Shown: piece after piece, positions 8,097 to 15,967 of the stretch | How the letters are laid out: each line of letters begins with the position of its first letter | Numbering within the stretch: position 1 is the stretch's first letter | Assembly: GCA_964494395.1 (NCBI GenBank) | Contig: CAZBTI010000001.1 | Location: 1-64,000 of the forward strand | From: SHLQ01 sp964494395 | GTDB lineage: Bacteria > Actinomycetota > Acidimicrobiia > Acidimicrobiales > SHLQ01 | Length of the DNA: 64,000 bases | Reading direction: 5' to 3' | Program-made: the position numbers and the translations under genes | Notes under the pieces: generated by a model | Database searches by the model: none | Told to the model about the DNA's origin: nothing | The model's input: the letters and a program-made list of their open reading frames with translations, nothing else

Positions 8097-10031
8097 ATGA
8101 GCACCGATGCACTCGACCCAGGCCAATGGTTCACAGCAGACGACCAGTACCTATTTAACGCCGGCAACAACACCCGGTTGTGGCACAGCCTCGGGGGAAG
8201 ACTCGATGAGGTCGATGGCACATCCGGTGCTCGCTTCACCGTTTGGGCACCAAACGCAGCTGCGGTTTCGGTCATTGGAGAGTTCAACGGCTGGACCCAC
8301 CCTGGGCACGTCCTCGAGCCGATTGGATCGAGCGGCGTGTGGGGCGGATTCCTCCCCGAACTCGTAGCCGGAGACCGATACAAGTTTCGGGTCGAGTCGA
8401 GCTACGGACGAATCGTCGAGAAGGCCGATCCCATGGCCTTCCACTCTGAAGTTGCGCCAGCGACGGCATCGATCTTGGCAGACCTGAGCTATGACTGGGC
8501 AGACGAAAGTTGGATGTCGAAACGATCCGAAGCCAACAAATGGGACGGCCCAATTTCTATCTACGAAGTGCACCTCGGATCGTGGCGACGGACCCTCGAC
8601 CCCGAACACCGCTCACTTACCTACACCGAGCACATCGACGCACTCGTTAACCACGTCGCCGACATGGGATTCACCCACGTCGAGTTACTGCCAATCACCG
8701 AGCACCCGCTCTATGCGAGTTGGGGGTACCAAACAACCGGCTACTTCGCCGCAACCTCTCGCTATGGCGAACCCCAAGAACTCATGGCGCTCATCGACGC
8801 CTTCCACAACGCTGGCGTCGGCGTCATCCTCGACTGGGTTCCATCGCACTTCCCCACCGACGAGTTCGCCCTGAACAACTTTGACGGGACAGCACTGTAC
8901 GAACACGCCGATCCGCGGGAAGGCTTTCACCCCGATTGGAAGAGCTCGATCTTTAACTACGGTCGACACGAAGTAACGAGCTTTCTGCTTTCCAGCGCTC
9001 GTTTCTGGCTAGAGGCCTTCCATATCGACGGCATCCGAGTCGATGCTGTCGCGTCGATGCTGTACCGCGACTACAGCCGTGGTGAAGATTGGATCCCGAA
9101 CCAGTTCGGTGGTCGAGAAAACCTTGAGTCGATCCAATTCCTCCAGCAACTCAACCACGAGATGTACCAAGCGTTCCCGGACATTCTGATGATCGCCGAA
9201 GAGTCAACCGCTTGGCCCGGCGTCACTCGCTCGACCGATCACGGCGGCCTCGGATTCGGTTACAAGTGGGACATGGGTTGGATGAACGACACCCTCGAAT
9301 ATTTCGAGGAAGACCCAGTTCATCGGGCGTTCCACCACAACAAGTTGACGTTCCGAGCGGTCTACGGCTTCAGCGAGAACTTCATCCTCCCGCTCAGCCA
9401 CGATGAGGTCGTTCACGGAAAGGGATCGCTGCTTACAAAGATGCCCGGAGATGACTGGCAGAAACACGCCAACCTCCGGGCCCTCTACGGCTGGATGTAC
9501 GCGACGCCCGGCAAGAAGCTCCTCTTCATGGGAAGCGAACTCGCCCCATGGAACGAATGGAACCACGACGACAGCCTTCCGTGGCACCTGACCAGCGAGC
9601 CAGCTCACGAGGGCGTCCTCCAATGGGTCGCTGCACTCAACGGCATGTACCGCGAGGTACCTGCACTCCATGAACTCGACAACGACGGATCCGGTTTCCG
9701 TTGGATCGATGGCAGCGACAACGAGCGCAGCATCATCACCTCACTGCGATCCAATAGCGATGGCGACATGGTCGTGTGCGCACTGAACGCAACCCCCGTG
9801 CCTCGCCACGACATCATGACCGGAGTTCCCAAAGCGGGCGAGTGGGAAGTGTTGCTCTGCAGCGATGATGAGAAGTTCGGCGGTTCTGGCTATGACCATC
9901 CGCCGACCTATGAAACCACCGAACATAGTCACGGCGGCCTCGACAACGCACTCTGGTTGACGCTTCCACCGCTATCGATGACGTTCCTCCGGTACAGCGC
10001 CACGAAGACGGCGTCCAAGAAGACGAAATAG
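8097..10031 (+). CDS. glgB: 1,4-alpha-glucan branching enzyme
   Basis: Introduces alpha-1,6 branches into glycogen. 644 residues: an N-terminal CBM48 beta-sandwich (about 35-125, with FTVWAPNAAAVSVIGEFNGW), a GH13 (beta/alpha)8 barrel and a C-terminal all-beta domain. The catalytic nucleophile is Asp316 in GIRVDAVASM, the acid/base is Glu368 in IAEEST, and the transition-state Asp is in LPLSHDEVVHGKGS. The length fits a one-CBM48 type, shorter than E. coli GlgB which has an extra N-terminal module. It is alone; no glgA, glgC, glgX or glgP is adjacent. The start at 8097 has no convincing ribosome binding site, so it may be leaderless. Confidence 0.96.
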   Translation: MSTDALDPGQWFTADDQYLFNAGNNTRLWHSLGGRLDEVDGTSGARFTVWAPNAAAVSVIGEFNGWTHPGHVLEPIGSSGVWGGFLPELVAGDRYKFRVESSYGRIVEKADPMAFHSEVAPATASILADLSYDWADESWMSKRSEANKWDGPISIYEVHLGSWRRTLDPEHRSLTYTEHIDALVNHVADMGFTHVELLPITEHPLYASWGYQTTGYFAATSRYGEPQELMALIDAFHNAGVGVILDWVPSHFPTDEFALNNFDGTALYEHADPREGFHPDWKSSIFNYGRHEVTSFLLSSARFWLEAFHIDGIRVDAVASMLYRDYSRGEDWIPNQFGGRENLESIQFLQQLNHEMYQAFPDILMIAEESTAWPGVTRSTDHGGLGFGYKWDMGWMNDTLEYFEEDPVHRAFHHNKLTFRAVYGFSENFILPLSHDEVVHGKGSLLTKMPGDDWQKHANLRALYGWMYATPGKKLLFMGSELAPWNEWNHDDSLPWHLTSEPAHEGVLQWVAALNGMYREVPALHELDNDGSGFRWIDGSDNERSIITSLRSNSDGDMVVCALNATPVPRHDIMTGVPKAGEWEVLLCSDDEKFGGSGYDHPPTYETTEHSHGGLDNALWLTLPPLSMTFLRYSATKTASKKTK

Positions 10032-10047
10032 CTGCCTAAGTTCGCAC

Positions 10048-11070
10048 CTACGGCCAGATGTGGGCGACCGTGAGAGCGTCAGTACCGATCAGCACCCGTG
10101 ATGTTGCGGGCCGAATACCGCCAGCAATGTAGCGCTGCTCATGAGAGACGATCCGCCCTTCGAAGCCGCCTGCTCGAATTTGGTAAACGGTTTCGGCAAC
10201 ACTCTCAGCGGGCATAAACAAGAACACGACGGTGGCATTGGCGAGCGAAAAGTCACGAGCGTCAGCCTCGACGACAGAGACCTGGCTCGAAAGTTCCGGA
10301 GCAGCAGCGAGGCGACGTTCAAAGAGGTCGACAAGGCGAGGATCCTTCTCGACTCCTGTCGCCGAACATCCACGCCGTTGCGCCGCTGCCATCACGACGC
10401 GGCCTTCACCACAGCCGAGATCGACCAAGTGGTCCGATGCCTCGACCTCGGCAAAGTCCAGTAGCTCATCGAGCAACGACTCCGGGGTGCTCAGAATTGG
10501 ACCGAGCGTCGAACGGTCCGGCCGCTTTCGTCGGACACGTTCGCTCACCAGTCGAACCGGCCGGATCGCAACATAGGCCGGCCACAGCTTTGATGGCAGC
10601 GACAGAAAGCTATGGTCGGCAGCGTTTGGACGAAGCGGTCCCGGCAATCGGGCAGCACGACGAGACTTGCCCCAAGTGATGACGACCGTGAACGCCGTTC
10701 CTTCAAGGCGGACCAGCGTTGCCTGCTGCTCGTGGCGAAAGAACGACTCAGCCGCGGCGCCCTCGAAATCGGCCCAGCCGACATATCCGTCACGTTGGAT
10801 TCGCGAGATGAACCTCTGCGCATCCTCTCGTCCCGCTGCGGCCACCTCGAGAAGGTGCAGCTGTCCACTACGATCGGGAACGACTATTGCGTCCAGGTCG
10901 GCGGCGAGACGTGAAAGACGATGTCCCTCGGCTTCTGTCTCTTCAAAGATCCGAGCACACAAATTACTCAGGGCCAGAGCTTCTTGATCACCGTCGAGCG
11001 CAAGCTCTTGGGACACGCTCCATGCGTTACCGGCTGATACTGCTTTGGTCAGTACATCGCTCTGTGCCAT
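10048..11070 (-). CDS. Class I SAM-dependent methyltransferase
   Basis: 340 residues from the ATG at 11070, which has GGGA 6-9 nt upstream; an in-frame ATG at 11094 is the alternative. The C-terminal half has the Rossmann-type motif I DHLVDLGCGEGRVVMAA, a downstream acidic residue (GVEKDPRLVDL), motif II-like VVEADARDFSL and a post-motif hydrophobic strand VVFLFMP, so S-adenosylmethionine binding is well supported. The N-terminal half (about 1-200) is an unrecognised domain with no clear homology. The substrate is unknown. It lies 41 nt downstream of the MOSC gene on the same strand and is convergent with glgB (16 nt between stop codons). Confidence 0.8.
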   Translation of the reverse strand: MAQSDVLTKAVSAGNAWSVSQELALDGDQEALALSNLCARIFEETEAEGHRLSRLAADLDAIVVPDRSGQLHLLEVAAAGREDAQRFISRIQRDGYVGWADFEGAAAESFFRHEQQATLVRLEGTAFTVVITWGKSRRAARLPGPLRPNAADHSFLSLPSKLWPAYVAIRPVRLVSERVRRKRPDRSTLGPILSTPESLLDELLDFAEVEASDHLVDLGCGEGRVVMAAAQRRGCSATGVEKDPRLVDLFERRLAAAPELSSQVSVVEADARDFSLANATVVFLFMPAESVAETVYQIRAGGFEGRIVSHEQRYIAGGIRPATSRVLIGTDALTVAHIWP

Positions 11071-11111
11071 CAGGTGTCCCAGTGTGCAACACATGGCGGT
11101 GTATTGCGAGC

Positions 11112-11567
11112 TCAGGTGTTCTCGTGCTGGGTGAACGTATCTCCTAACGAAATCTCGCCGCCAGAGATCGTCCGGTAGACAACGCCCGCACGCTTGTGCA
11201 TTGCGAGCTTGGCACCACGACCAATGTCGTCTTCGAGCAACTTGCATGGCGCTGCATCGCGCACGACTTCGAGTTCCACGATGTTTCCCGCAGAATCGGT
11301 GAACGTTGCCCGAGCCCCGGGGGTGCGATTGAGCAGACCCGAATCCACCGTAATGTTTCGGCGCGTGTGGAATGCGTTGATTGGAGCCCCATGTTCAGCT
11401 TCAGCGAGTGCAATCTCCTCCAAGGTTTGAACCGTCACCTGACGATGCCGAGCATTCTCGTAACGATCGCCGGTGATGCCGTGTCCGTCGGCGATCTCAA
11501 CCGTCTCGACCGGCCGCATCTCCATGCGAGCTGCGAACGAAATCTGGAGTGCAACAACCTGACTCAT
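11112..11567 (-). CDS. MOSC domain protein
   Basis: 151 residues. Its whole length is a MOSC domain: an N-terminal region with GITGDRYENARHRQVTVQ and NITVDSGLLNRTPGARA, followed by CKLLEDDIG, where the conserved family cysteine resides. MOSC proteins handle sulfur or molybdenum cofactor-related carriers, or reduce N-hydroxylated compounds (YiiM, mARC). The ATG at 11567 is preceded by TATCCT ending 7 nt upstream, fitting the leaderless pattern common in this window; the longer open frame to 11870 is the shadow of the divergent DUF2889 gene. Its position in a window rich in Mo enzymes is suggestive only. Confidence 0.82.
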   Translation of the reverse strand: MSQVVALQISFAARMEMRPVETVEIADGHGITGDRYENARHRQVTVQTLEEIALAEAEHGAPINAFHTRRNITVDSGLLNRTPGARATFTDSAGNIVELEVVRDAAPCKLLEDDIGRGAKLAMHKRAGVVYRTISGGEISLGDTFTQHENT

Positions 11568-11609
11568 GGCTTCAAGGATACGACGGCTCGAGGAAAGTAC
11601 GTTTATGAC

Positions 11610-12278
11610 GTGACCACCGTGCCAAGCCGTATCCCTCCCCCGCCCGGCGAGGATGAAATTCCCATTCACAGCCGCTCGTACACCGTCAACGTGTTTCGAG
11701 TCGATGAGGGCCACATGAGATTGCGGGGTCGAGTCATCGACACCAAACCCGCCGGACTCTACGTTCGCAACGACGACGACCCGCTCGACGTGCACGACAT
11801 GGTGGTCGACCTCATCGTCAGCTTTCCGTTCCTCGAAATTCAGTCCGTCACCGTCATCCTCGATACACACCCCAACCTTCTCTGCCCATCGATCGAACCA
11901 TTATTTCAACAACTGGCAGGCGTATCGATTGCCCGAGGATTCAGTCGCACACTGACCGATCTGTTTGGTGGACCCAAGGGATGCACCCACGTCGTGTCGC
12001 TACTCCGGGCAATGGCACCAGTGGCGGTCCAGGCCATCTACTCCATGGAGGCCGCCGACCCCGACCGAGACCCTGCCAAGGCGTGGAACACCCGAGAGCG
12101 CTCCGAGGAACAACGCCTAGGTGCGCTCTCGTTCATCGAAGACACCTGCCACGTGTGGGCGAGTGGTGGCGAACGATTGCAGCGTGCGAAAGCGGGCGAG
12201 TTGGTGGAAGCTCCGATTTGGATTCGAGAACGACTGACCAAGCTCGGACGAGAGGACGAACTACGGCACTGGGAGTGA
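11610..12278 (+). CDS. DUF2889 domain protein
   Basis: 222 residues. Recognised from the pattern PIHSRSYTVNVFRVDEGHMRLRGRVIDTKP and the later region CPSIEPLFQQLAGVSIARGFSRTLTDLFGGPKGCTHVVSLLRAMAP, typical of DUF2889, a family of unknown function. The GTG start at 11610 follows TACGTT (11598-11603) by exactly 6 nt, so it is probably leaderless; the frame upstream to 11196 overlaps the MOSC gene and is not coding. It is divergent from MOSC with 42 nt between starts. The conserved His/Cys/Asp pattern might bind a metal, but that is inference. Confidence 0.75.
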   Translation: MTTVPSRIPPPPGEDEIPIHSRSYTVNVFRVDEGHMRLRGRVIDTKPAGLYVRNDDDPLDVHDMVVDLIVSFPFLEIQSVTVILDTHPNLLCPSIEPLFQQLAGVSIARGFSRTLTDLFGGPKGCTHVVSLLRAMAPVAVQAIYSMEAADPDRDPAKAWNTRERSEEQRLGALSFIEDTCHVWASGGERLQRAKAGELVEAPIWIRERLTKLGREDELRHWE

Positions 12279-12302
12279 CACCAGCACCCATAGGCTGTCG
12301 GC

Positions 12303-12680
12303 ATGATTGATGACACGATGCTCGGGCGCACGGTTGACCCTGATGAATACGGCCGAATCGACACCTTCCCGGTCGATCGCCCGACGGTCATCACCTTCAC
12401 CACACAAGAACTCCAAGCGCTCTGTCCCGCAGTTGAGGGCATCCAGCCCGACATCTACACGGCGAGAATCTCCTACACGGCCGTCACCCATGCAATCGAG
12501 TCAAAGTCGCTCAAGCTCATGCTGACGACCTACCGTGACAAACGGATCTTTGCCGAGCACCTCGCCGCCGAGCTTGCCGACAAAATCGGTGGTCTCGACG
12601 GAGTATCGGACGTCGAAGTGGCGCTCACCCAGAACGTCCGGGGTGGGATCGCAACCGAGGTCATCACCCATCCGAAGTAG
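12303..12680 (+). CDS. queF: QueF-like preQ0 reductase/T-fold protein
   Basis: 125 residues, the size of unimodular QueF, which reduces 7-cyano-7-deazaguanine to preQ1 with NADPH in queuosine synthesis. Signature elements: VITFTTQELQALCP, whose cysteine aligns with the thioimide-forming catalytic Cys, an Asp shortly after it (IQPDIY), and HAIESKSLKLMLTTYRD matching the family ESKSLK motif. The sequence between Cys and Asp (LCPAVEGIQPD) is longer and more divergent than the usual CPxTGQPD, so an altered substrate cannot be excluded. The -10 TAGGCT (12291-12296) ends 6 nt before the ATG (leaderless). No queC, queD, queE or tgt is in the window. Confidence 0.8.
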   Translation: MIDDTMLGRTVDPDEYGRIDTFPVDRPTVITFTTQELQALCPAVEGIQPDIYTARISYTAVTHAIESKSLKLMLTTYRDKRIFAEHLAAELADKIGGLDGVSDVEVALTQNVRGGIATEVITHPK

Positions 12681-12856
12681 ACCACCAGAGTCGGAAATAT
12701 TGACTCTACGTGAGTGTGGTCTTCATATTCTCACTATGTGTCGCACTACCTGTCGAAACGACATAGTTTCTTCACCGAACGGAAACGGCCTAGCCGGACA
12801 TTTCGCTATGCGGCATGTCACAATGGTGAAAAGGCAAACTCGTGGGAGAGTGAGAC
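12681..12856. promoter_or_regulatory. Upstream region of the 34-residue peptide
   Basis: 176 nt. It contains a TTGACT (-35-like, about 12701) and CATATT (-10-like) pair with about 18 nt between them, and GGGAG just before the ATG at 12857. No longer gene is seen. Confidence 0.3.
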
Positions 12857-12961
12857 ATGAAAACAATGTTGACAGCGGCTGTTAGTTCTATTGCGGTTGG
12901 CGTAGCAGCACTCGTAGCAGCGCTCGTGAGTGAAGACGCGAACGAGCCAATCACGTACTAA
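12857..12961 (+). CDS. Small single-pass membrane peptide
   Basis: 34 residues starting at the ATG at 12857 with GGGAG 8 nt upstream, ending TAA 12959-12961. It begins MKTML, then one hydrophobic Ala/Val-rich helix (about residues 4-24) and a short acidic tail SEDANEPITY. It could be a small membrane protein or a secreted peptide with a signal-like helix. It is convergent with the SoeA-like gene (15 nt between stops). No homologue is recognised; support is the good ribosome binding site and a sensible topology. Confidence 0.45.
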   Translation: MKTMLTAAVSSIAVGVAALVAALVSEDANEPITY

Positions 12962-12976
12962 GTGCGATAGCGAAAA

Positions 12977-15904
12977 CTAGGCGTCAGGGCTCAGATAGGT
13001 CGGCGCAGTTGGCTTGAGCGGCCGCGCATACCACAGCGGTCGACGTAGTCCTCCAGGTCCTGGAGCGGGACGAGTCTTCGCAAGCCAGTCTTGGTATGCC
13101 TCTCGAGACTTGTTGGTATCGACAACCACATCCCCGTACTGATCTCCAGCCTCGGCTGGAGTCACCCGGACTCGCTGATGCCAACACTGCATACCCGAGA
13201 TCGGGTCGGGCTGAACCGAGAACGTGAGGTTCTGGTGCACGCCGGTGTCGGTCCACCAGATGCGATTGGTGTCATCGTCATCTGAATCCCACGTACGAAT
13301 GCCATCCGTGCGCTTCAACCTCCATACGCCCCCGCCTTCGGCGTGGGTTGCGGCCGCCTTTGAGCCAGCGCCGCTGGCTCCTGACCCATTCGCTACCGGC
13401 GACGAAGTCGACGGCGGTGATTGAATATCGGCTTTGCCAGCGCCCCAGCTTCGCGCCTTGTCCTCTTCGAGGCGCCAGCGGCCCATGTGGTGCGAGGCCG
13501 CAACGATTCCGGGACGGATGCCCTCGGTCTGCCACGCACTGATCACGAAGTGGCCAATGCGGGTTGTGACTCGCACGAGGCCGTTCTCCGCAATGCCGAG
13601 CTTCTCCGCATCCTGTGGGTGCAACCACAGCGGATGACGGTGACTGATCTCCGAAAGCCACTTCGAGTTTGCTGAACGGGTGTGGATGAGCGTTGGGATT
13701 CGGAAGGTCGGCAACAAGATGCGCTCGTTGCCGAGGGAACCCTCTCCGTCGGGCTCCATGTCGAGCTCTTCCCAATGCACGTGGCTTGGAATCCACTTCG
13801 GTGTGGCGTATTCGGGCCAGCCCCAGTCCTTCAGCGTGGTCGAGTACAGCTCGAGCTTCTTCGACGGCGTGACAAACCCAACTTTTAGTTCGCCGTCGAT
13901 CTCGATGGCGGGCGAACCGTCGCCGAGGCCGGCGAGCTTGATGTCGGCGAGACCTTCTGGCGTGCCGTCCCACATGCCAGCGGTGCCAGGCTTGCGATAC
14001 ACGCCAGACTCATCCTTCTCGCAGCCTTCGACCGCCGATGGATCGATATCGCGCTCATACGGGGTCTCTTGGTCTCCGGCGATCGAGTATGCGCCGCGGT
14101 TGCGCATGTACTCGAGCGGGCTTTCGCCTGCGGCCTCGGCGTCTTCCTTTAGGCCCGGCACGTTCTCGGTGAACATGATCTCGTAGTACTCGTCGACGCC
14201 GATCGGCTTGCCGGGGTTCTTCTGAGACTCAAACCACTTGCGGATGCCCATCTCACCGTCAGGGTCGATCGCCCAGCTGAGGTCGATCCAGAACTCGTTC
14301 TCTTCCCAGACCTCGCCCGGGTTGAACTCGTGGGTACGAGAATCGTCGTTGACGTCCCCACCCTGGATCTCTGCGAAGCGGCGAAAGACGCTCTGCCGGA
14401 AGGCAATCCAACGCCCTTGATGTGTCTCGTAACTCACGACGTCGTGACGCTCGGCGCCGACACCCATCGGGAGCACGTAGTCGGCGAACCATGCCGTTTC
14501 GTTCCACGTTGGGGTGAGTGCGACGTGGCACTCGACCTTCTCGGGGTCGGTGAGCGCTTCCATCCAACTGAAGCCGTCTGGGTTCGTCCAGATCGGGTTG
14601 TAGACACGACTGAAGTAGGTGTCGAGTTTGCCGCGGCCTTCGTTGAGGAAGTGCGGGAGCAGGATCGACATCTCGTGGTAGGCCAGCGGAAACTCCTTTG
14701 GCCACTCGAGGTCGTTCCAACGTTCGATACCGGGGGCGCCGAGCGGAGCTGCTGGCTTGAACTTGTTCCAACCGTTACCGCTCGTTCCGCCCTCGGTCGC
14801 AACCGAACCGGTCATGACCGCAATAAAGAACAAGCAGCGAGCCACCTGCCAGCCGCCTTGGTTTCCAGCACCCGCTGCTCGCCAGTTGTGCGACGCGAAC
14901 TTGGTGGGGTTCTCGCCAATGACCTTGGCGATCTCTCGAATCTGTGACGCAGGGATACCAGTGATGTGTTCGGCGCGCTCGGGGGCATATTCGGCGTAGT
15001 GCTGCTTCAGCGCATCGCCGACGCTCCCGAACTCGTTTGGCATATCGGGGAACTCTTCGCTGAGGAAGGTCTCCCAATTGACCCAGCGTTCAACGAAGTC
15101 CTTGTTCCACGTGTCGTCCTCGAGCATCTGGTGGATGATCGAGAGGCACAGAAACGGTTCGGTGCCGGGCCACGTGGGCAGCCAGTGGTCGGCTTTCGAG
15201 CCAGTGTTTGACAGGCGCGGATCGCAGACGATGACCGTTGCGCCGTTCTGCTGTGCTTCGATGATTCGCTGAGCGTGTGGGTTGAAATAGTGTCCCGATT
15301 CGAGGTGCGCCGAGATCAGGAAGATGACCTTCGCGTTGGCATAGTCGGCAGACGGACGGTCGTGACCCATCCAGCTTTGGTAGCCAATGCGAGCATTCGA
15401 TGAGCAGATGTTGGTGTGGCTGTTGTGGCCGTCGACTCCCCAGGCCTGGAGCACGCGGTTCGTGTAGCCGTCTTCGCCGGGCCGACCCACGTGATACATG
15501 ATCTCGTTGTGGCGCTCTTCCTGCATGGCCTTGCGGAGGCGACCGCCGATCTCTTCGAGCGCTTGGTCCCAGCTGATGCGTTCCCAGCCACCCGAGCCGC
15601 GATCGCCGACGCGCTTCATAGGGAACATGATGCGTTCAGGGTCATAGATCTGGTTGAGTGTCGCCGGGCCCTTTGCACAGTTGCGGCCGCGGCTCGCCGG
15701 GTGCTCCGGGTTGCCCTCGACCTTTTCGATCTCGCCGGTGTCTTTGTTGAACCATGCGGTCAAGCCACAGCCGGCCTCGCAGTTGAAACAACTCGTTGGA
15801 ACGAGCGTGTGGTGCTTCTCCACTCGGGTGGGCCACGCCTTGGCGTCGAGGCTTGTGACATCATGCCAATCTTCGAGTGGTGGGTACTTGTTCAGTTCAG
15901 TCAT
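12977..15904 (-). CDS. soeA: SoeA-like molybdopterin oxidoreductase (bis-MGD, DMSO reductase family)
   Basis: 975 residues. An N-terminal [4Fe-4S] site C39-x2-C42-x3-C46-x29-C76 is followed by the bis-MGD domains and a C-terminal molydopterin dinucleotide-binding domain (NLTFSVQP to KTRPAP). The likely Mo-ligating Cys is in HNSHTNICSSNARIGY, next to DRPSADY, a pattern I associate with cytoplasmic sulfite:quinone dehydrogenase SoeA and relatives. With its fused FeS/NrfD partner upstream in the operon it should exchange electrons with the quinone pool, sulfite to sulfate being the favoured reaction given the sulfur genes nearby. Thiosulfate/polysulfide or another substrate is possible. There is no Tat signal, so it is cytoplasmic. 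A low-complexity Ser/Gly/Ala insertion near residues 845-870 is odd. The symbol is by resemblance. Confidence 0.82.
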   Translation of the reverse strand: MTELNKYPPLEDWHDVTSLDAKAWPTRVEKHHTLVPTSCFNCEAGCGLTAWFNKDTGEIEKVEGNPEHPASRGRNCAKGPATLNQIYDPERIMFPMKRVGDRGSGGWERISWDQALEEIGGRLRKAMQEERHNEIMYHVGRPGEDGYTNRVLQAWGVDGHNSHTNICSSNARIGYQSWMGHDRPSADYANAKVIFLISAHLESGHYFNPHAQRIIEAQQNGATVIVCDPRLSNTGSKADHWLPTWPGTEPFLCLSIIHQMLEDDTWNKDFVERWVNWETFLSEEFPDMPNEFGSVGDALKQHYAEYAPERAEHITGIPASQIREIAKVIGENPTKFASHNWRAAGAGNQGGWQVARCLFFIAVMTGSVATEGGTSGNGWNKFKPAAPLGAPGIERWNDLEWPKEFPLAYHEMSILLPHFLNEGRGKLDTYFSRVYNPIWTNPDGFSWMEALTDPEKVECHVALTPTWNETAWFADYVLPMGVGAERHDVVSYETHQGRWIAFRQSVFRRFAEIQGGDVNDDSRTHEFNPGEVWEENEFWIDLSWAIDPDGEMGIRKWFESQKNPGKPIGVDEYYEIMFTENVPGLKEDAEAAGESPLEYMRNRGAYSIAGDQETPYERDIDPSAVEGCEKDESGVYRKPGTAGMWDGTPEGLADIKLAGLGDGSPAIEIDGELKVGFVTPSKKLELYSTTLKDWGWPEYATPKWIPSHVHWEELDMEPDGEGSLGNERILLPTFRIPTLIHTRSANSKWLSEISHRHPLWLHPQDAEKLGIAENGLVRVTTRIGHFVISAWQTEGIRPGIVAASHHMGRWRLEEDKARSWGAGKADIQSPPSTSSPVANGSGASGAGSKAAATHAEGGGVWRLKRTDGIRTWDSDDDDTNRIWWTDTGVHQNLTFSVQPDPISGMQCWHQRVRVTPAEAGDQYGDVVVDTNKSREAYQDWLAKTRPAPGPGGLRRPLWYARPLKPTAPTYLSPDA

Positions 15905-15918
15905 CGAGGTGCTTTCTC

Positions 15919-15967
15919 AAAATTTGAAGGCTCACCCACAACCAGCGTGGCTGGCGCTTCAAATTTT
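15919..15967 (-). terminator. Perfect 11-bp inverted repeat between the two SoeABC-like genes
   Basis: Arms AAAATTTGAAG (15919-15929) and CTTCAAATTTT (15957-15967) are perfect complements with a 27-nt interior. The right arm ends exactly where the upstream gene's stop codon begins (15968). The transcript would form a hairpin with a U-rich flank, so attenuation or RNA processing between the two cistrons is plausible. Confidence 0.55.
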
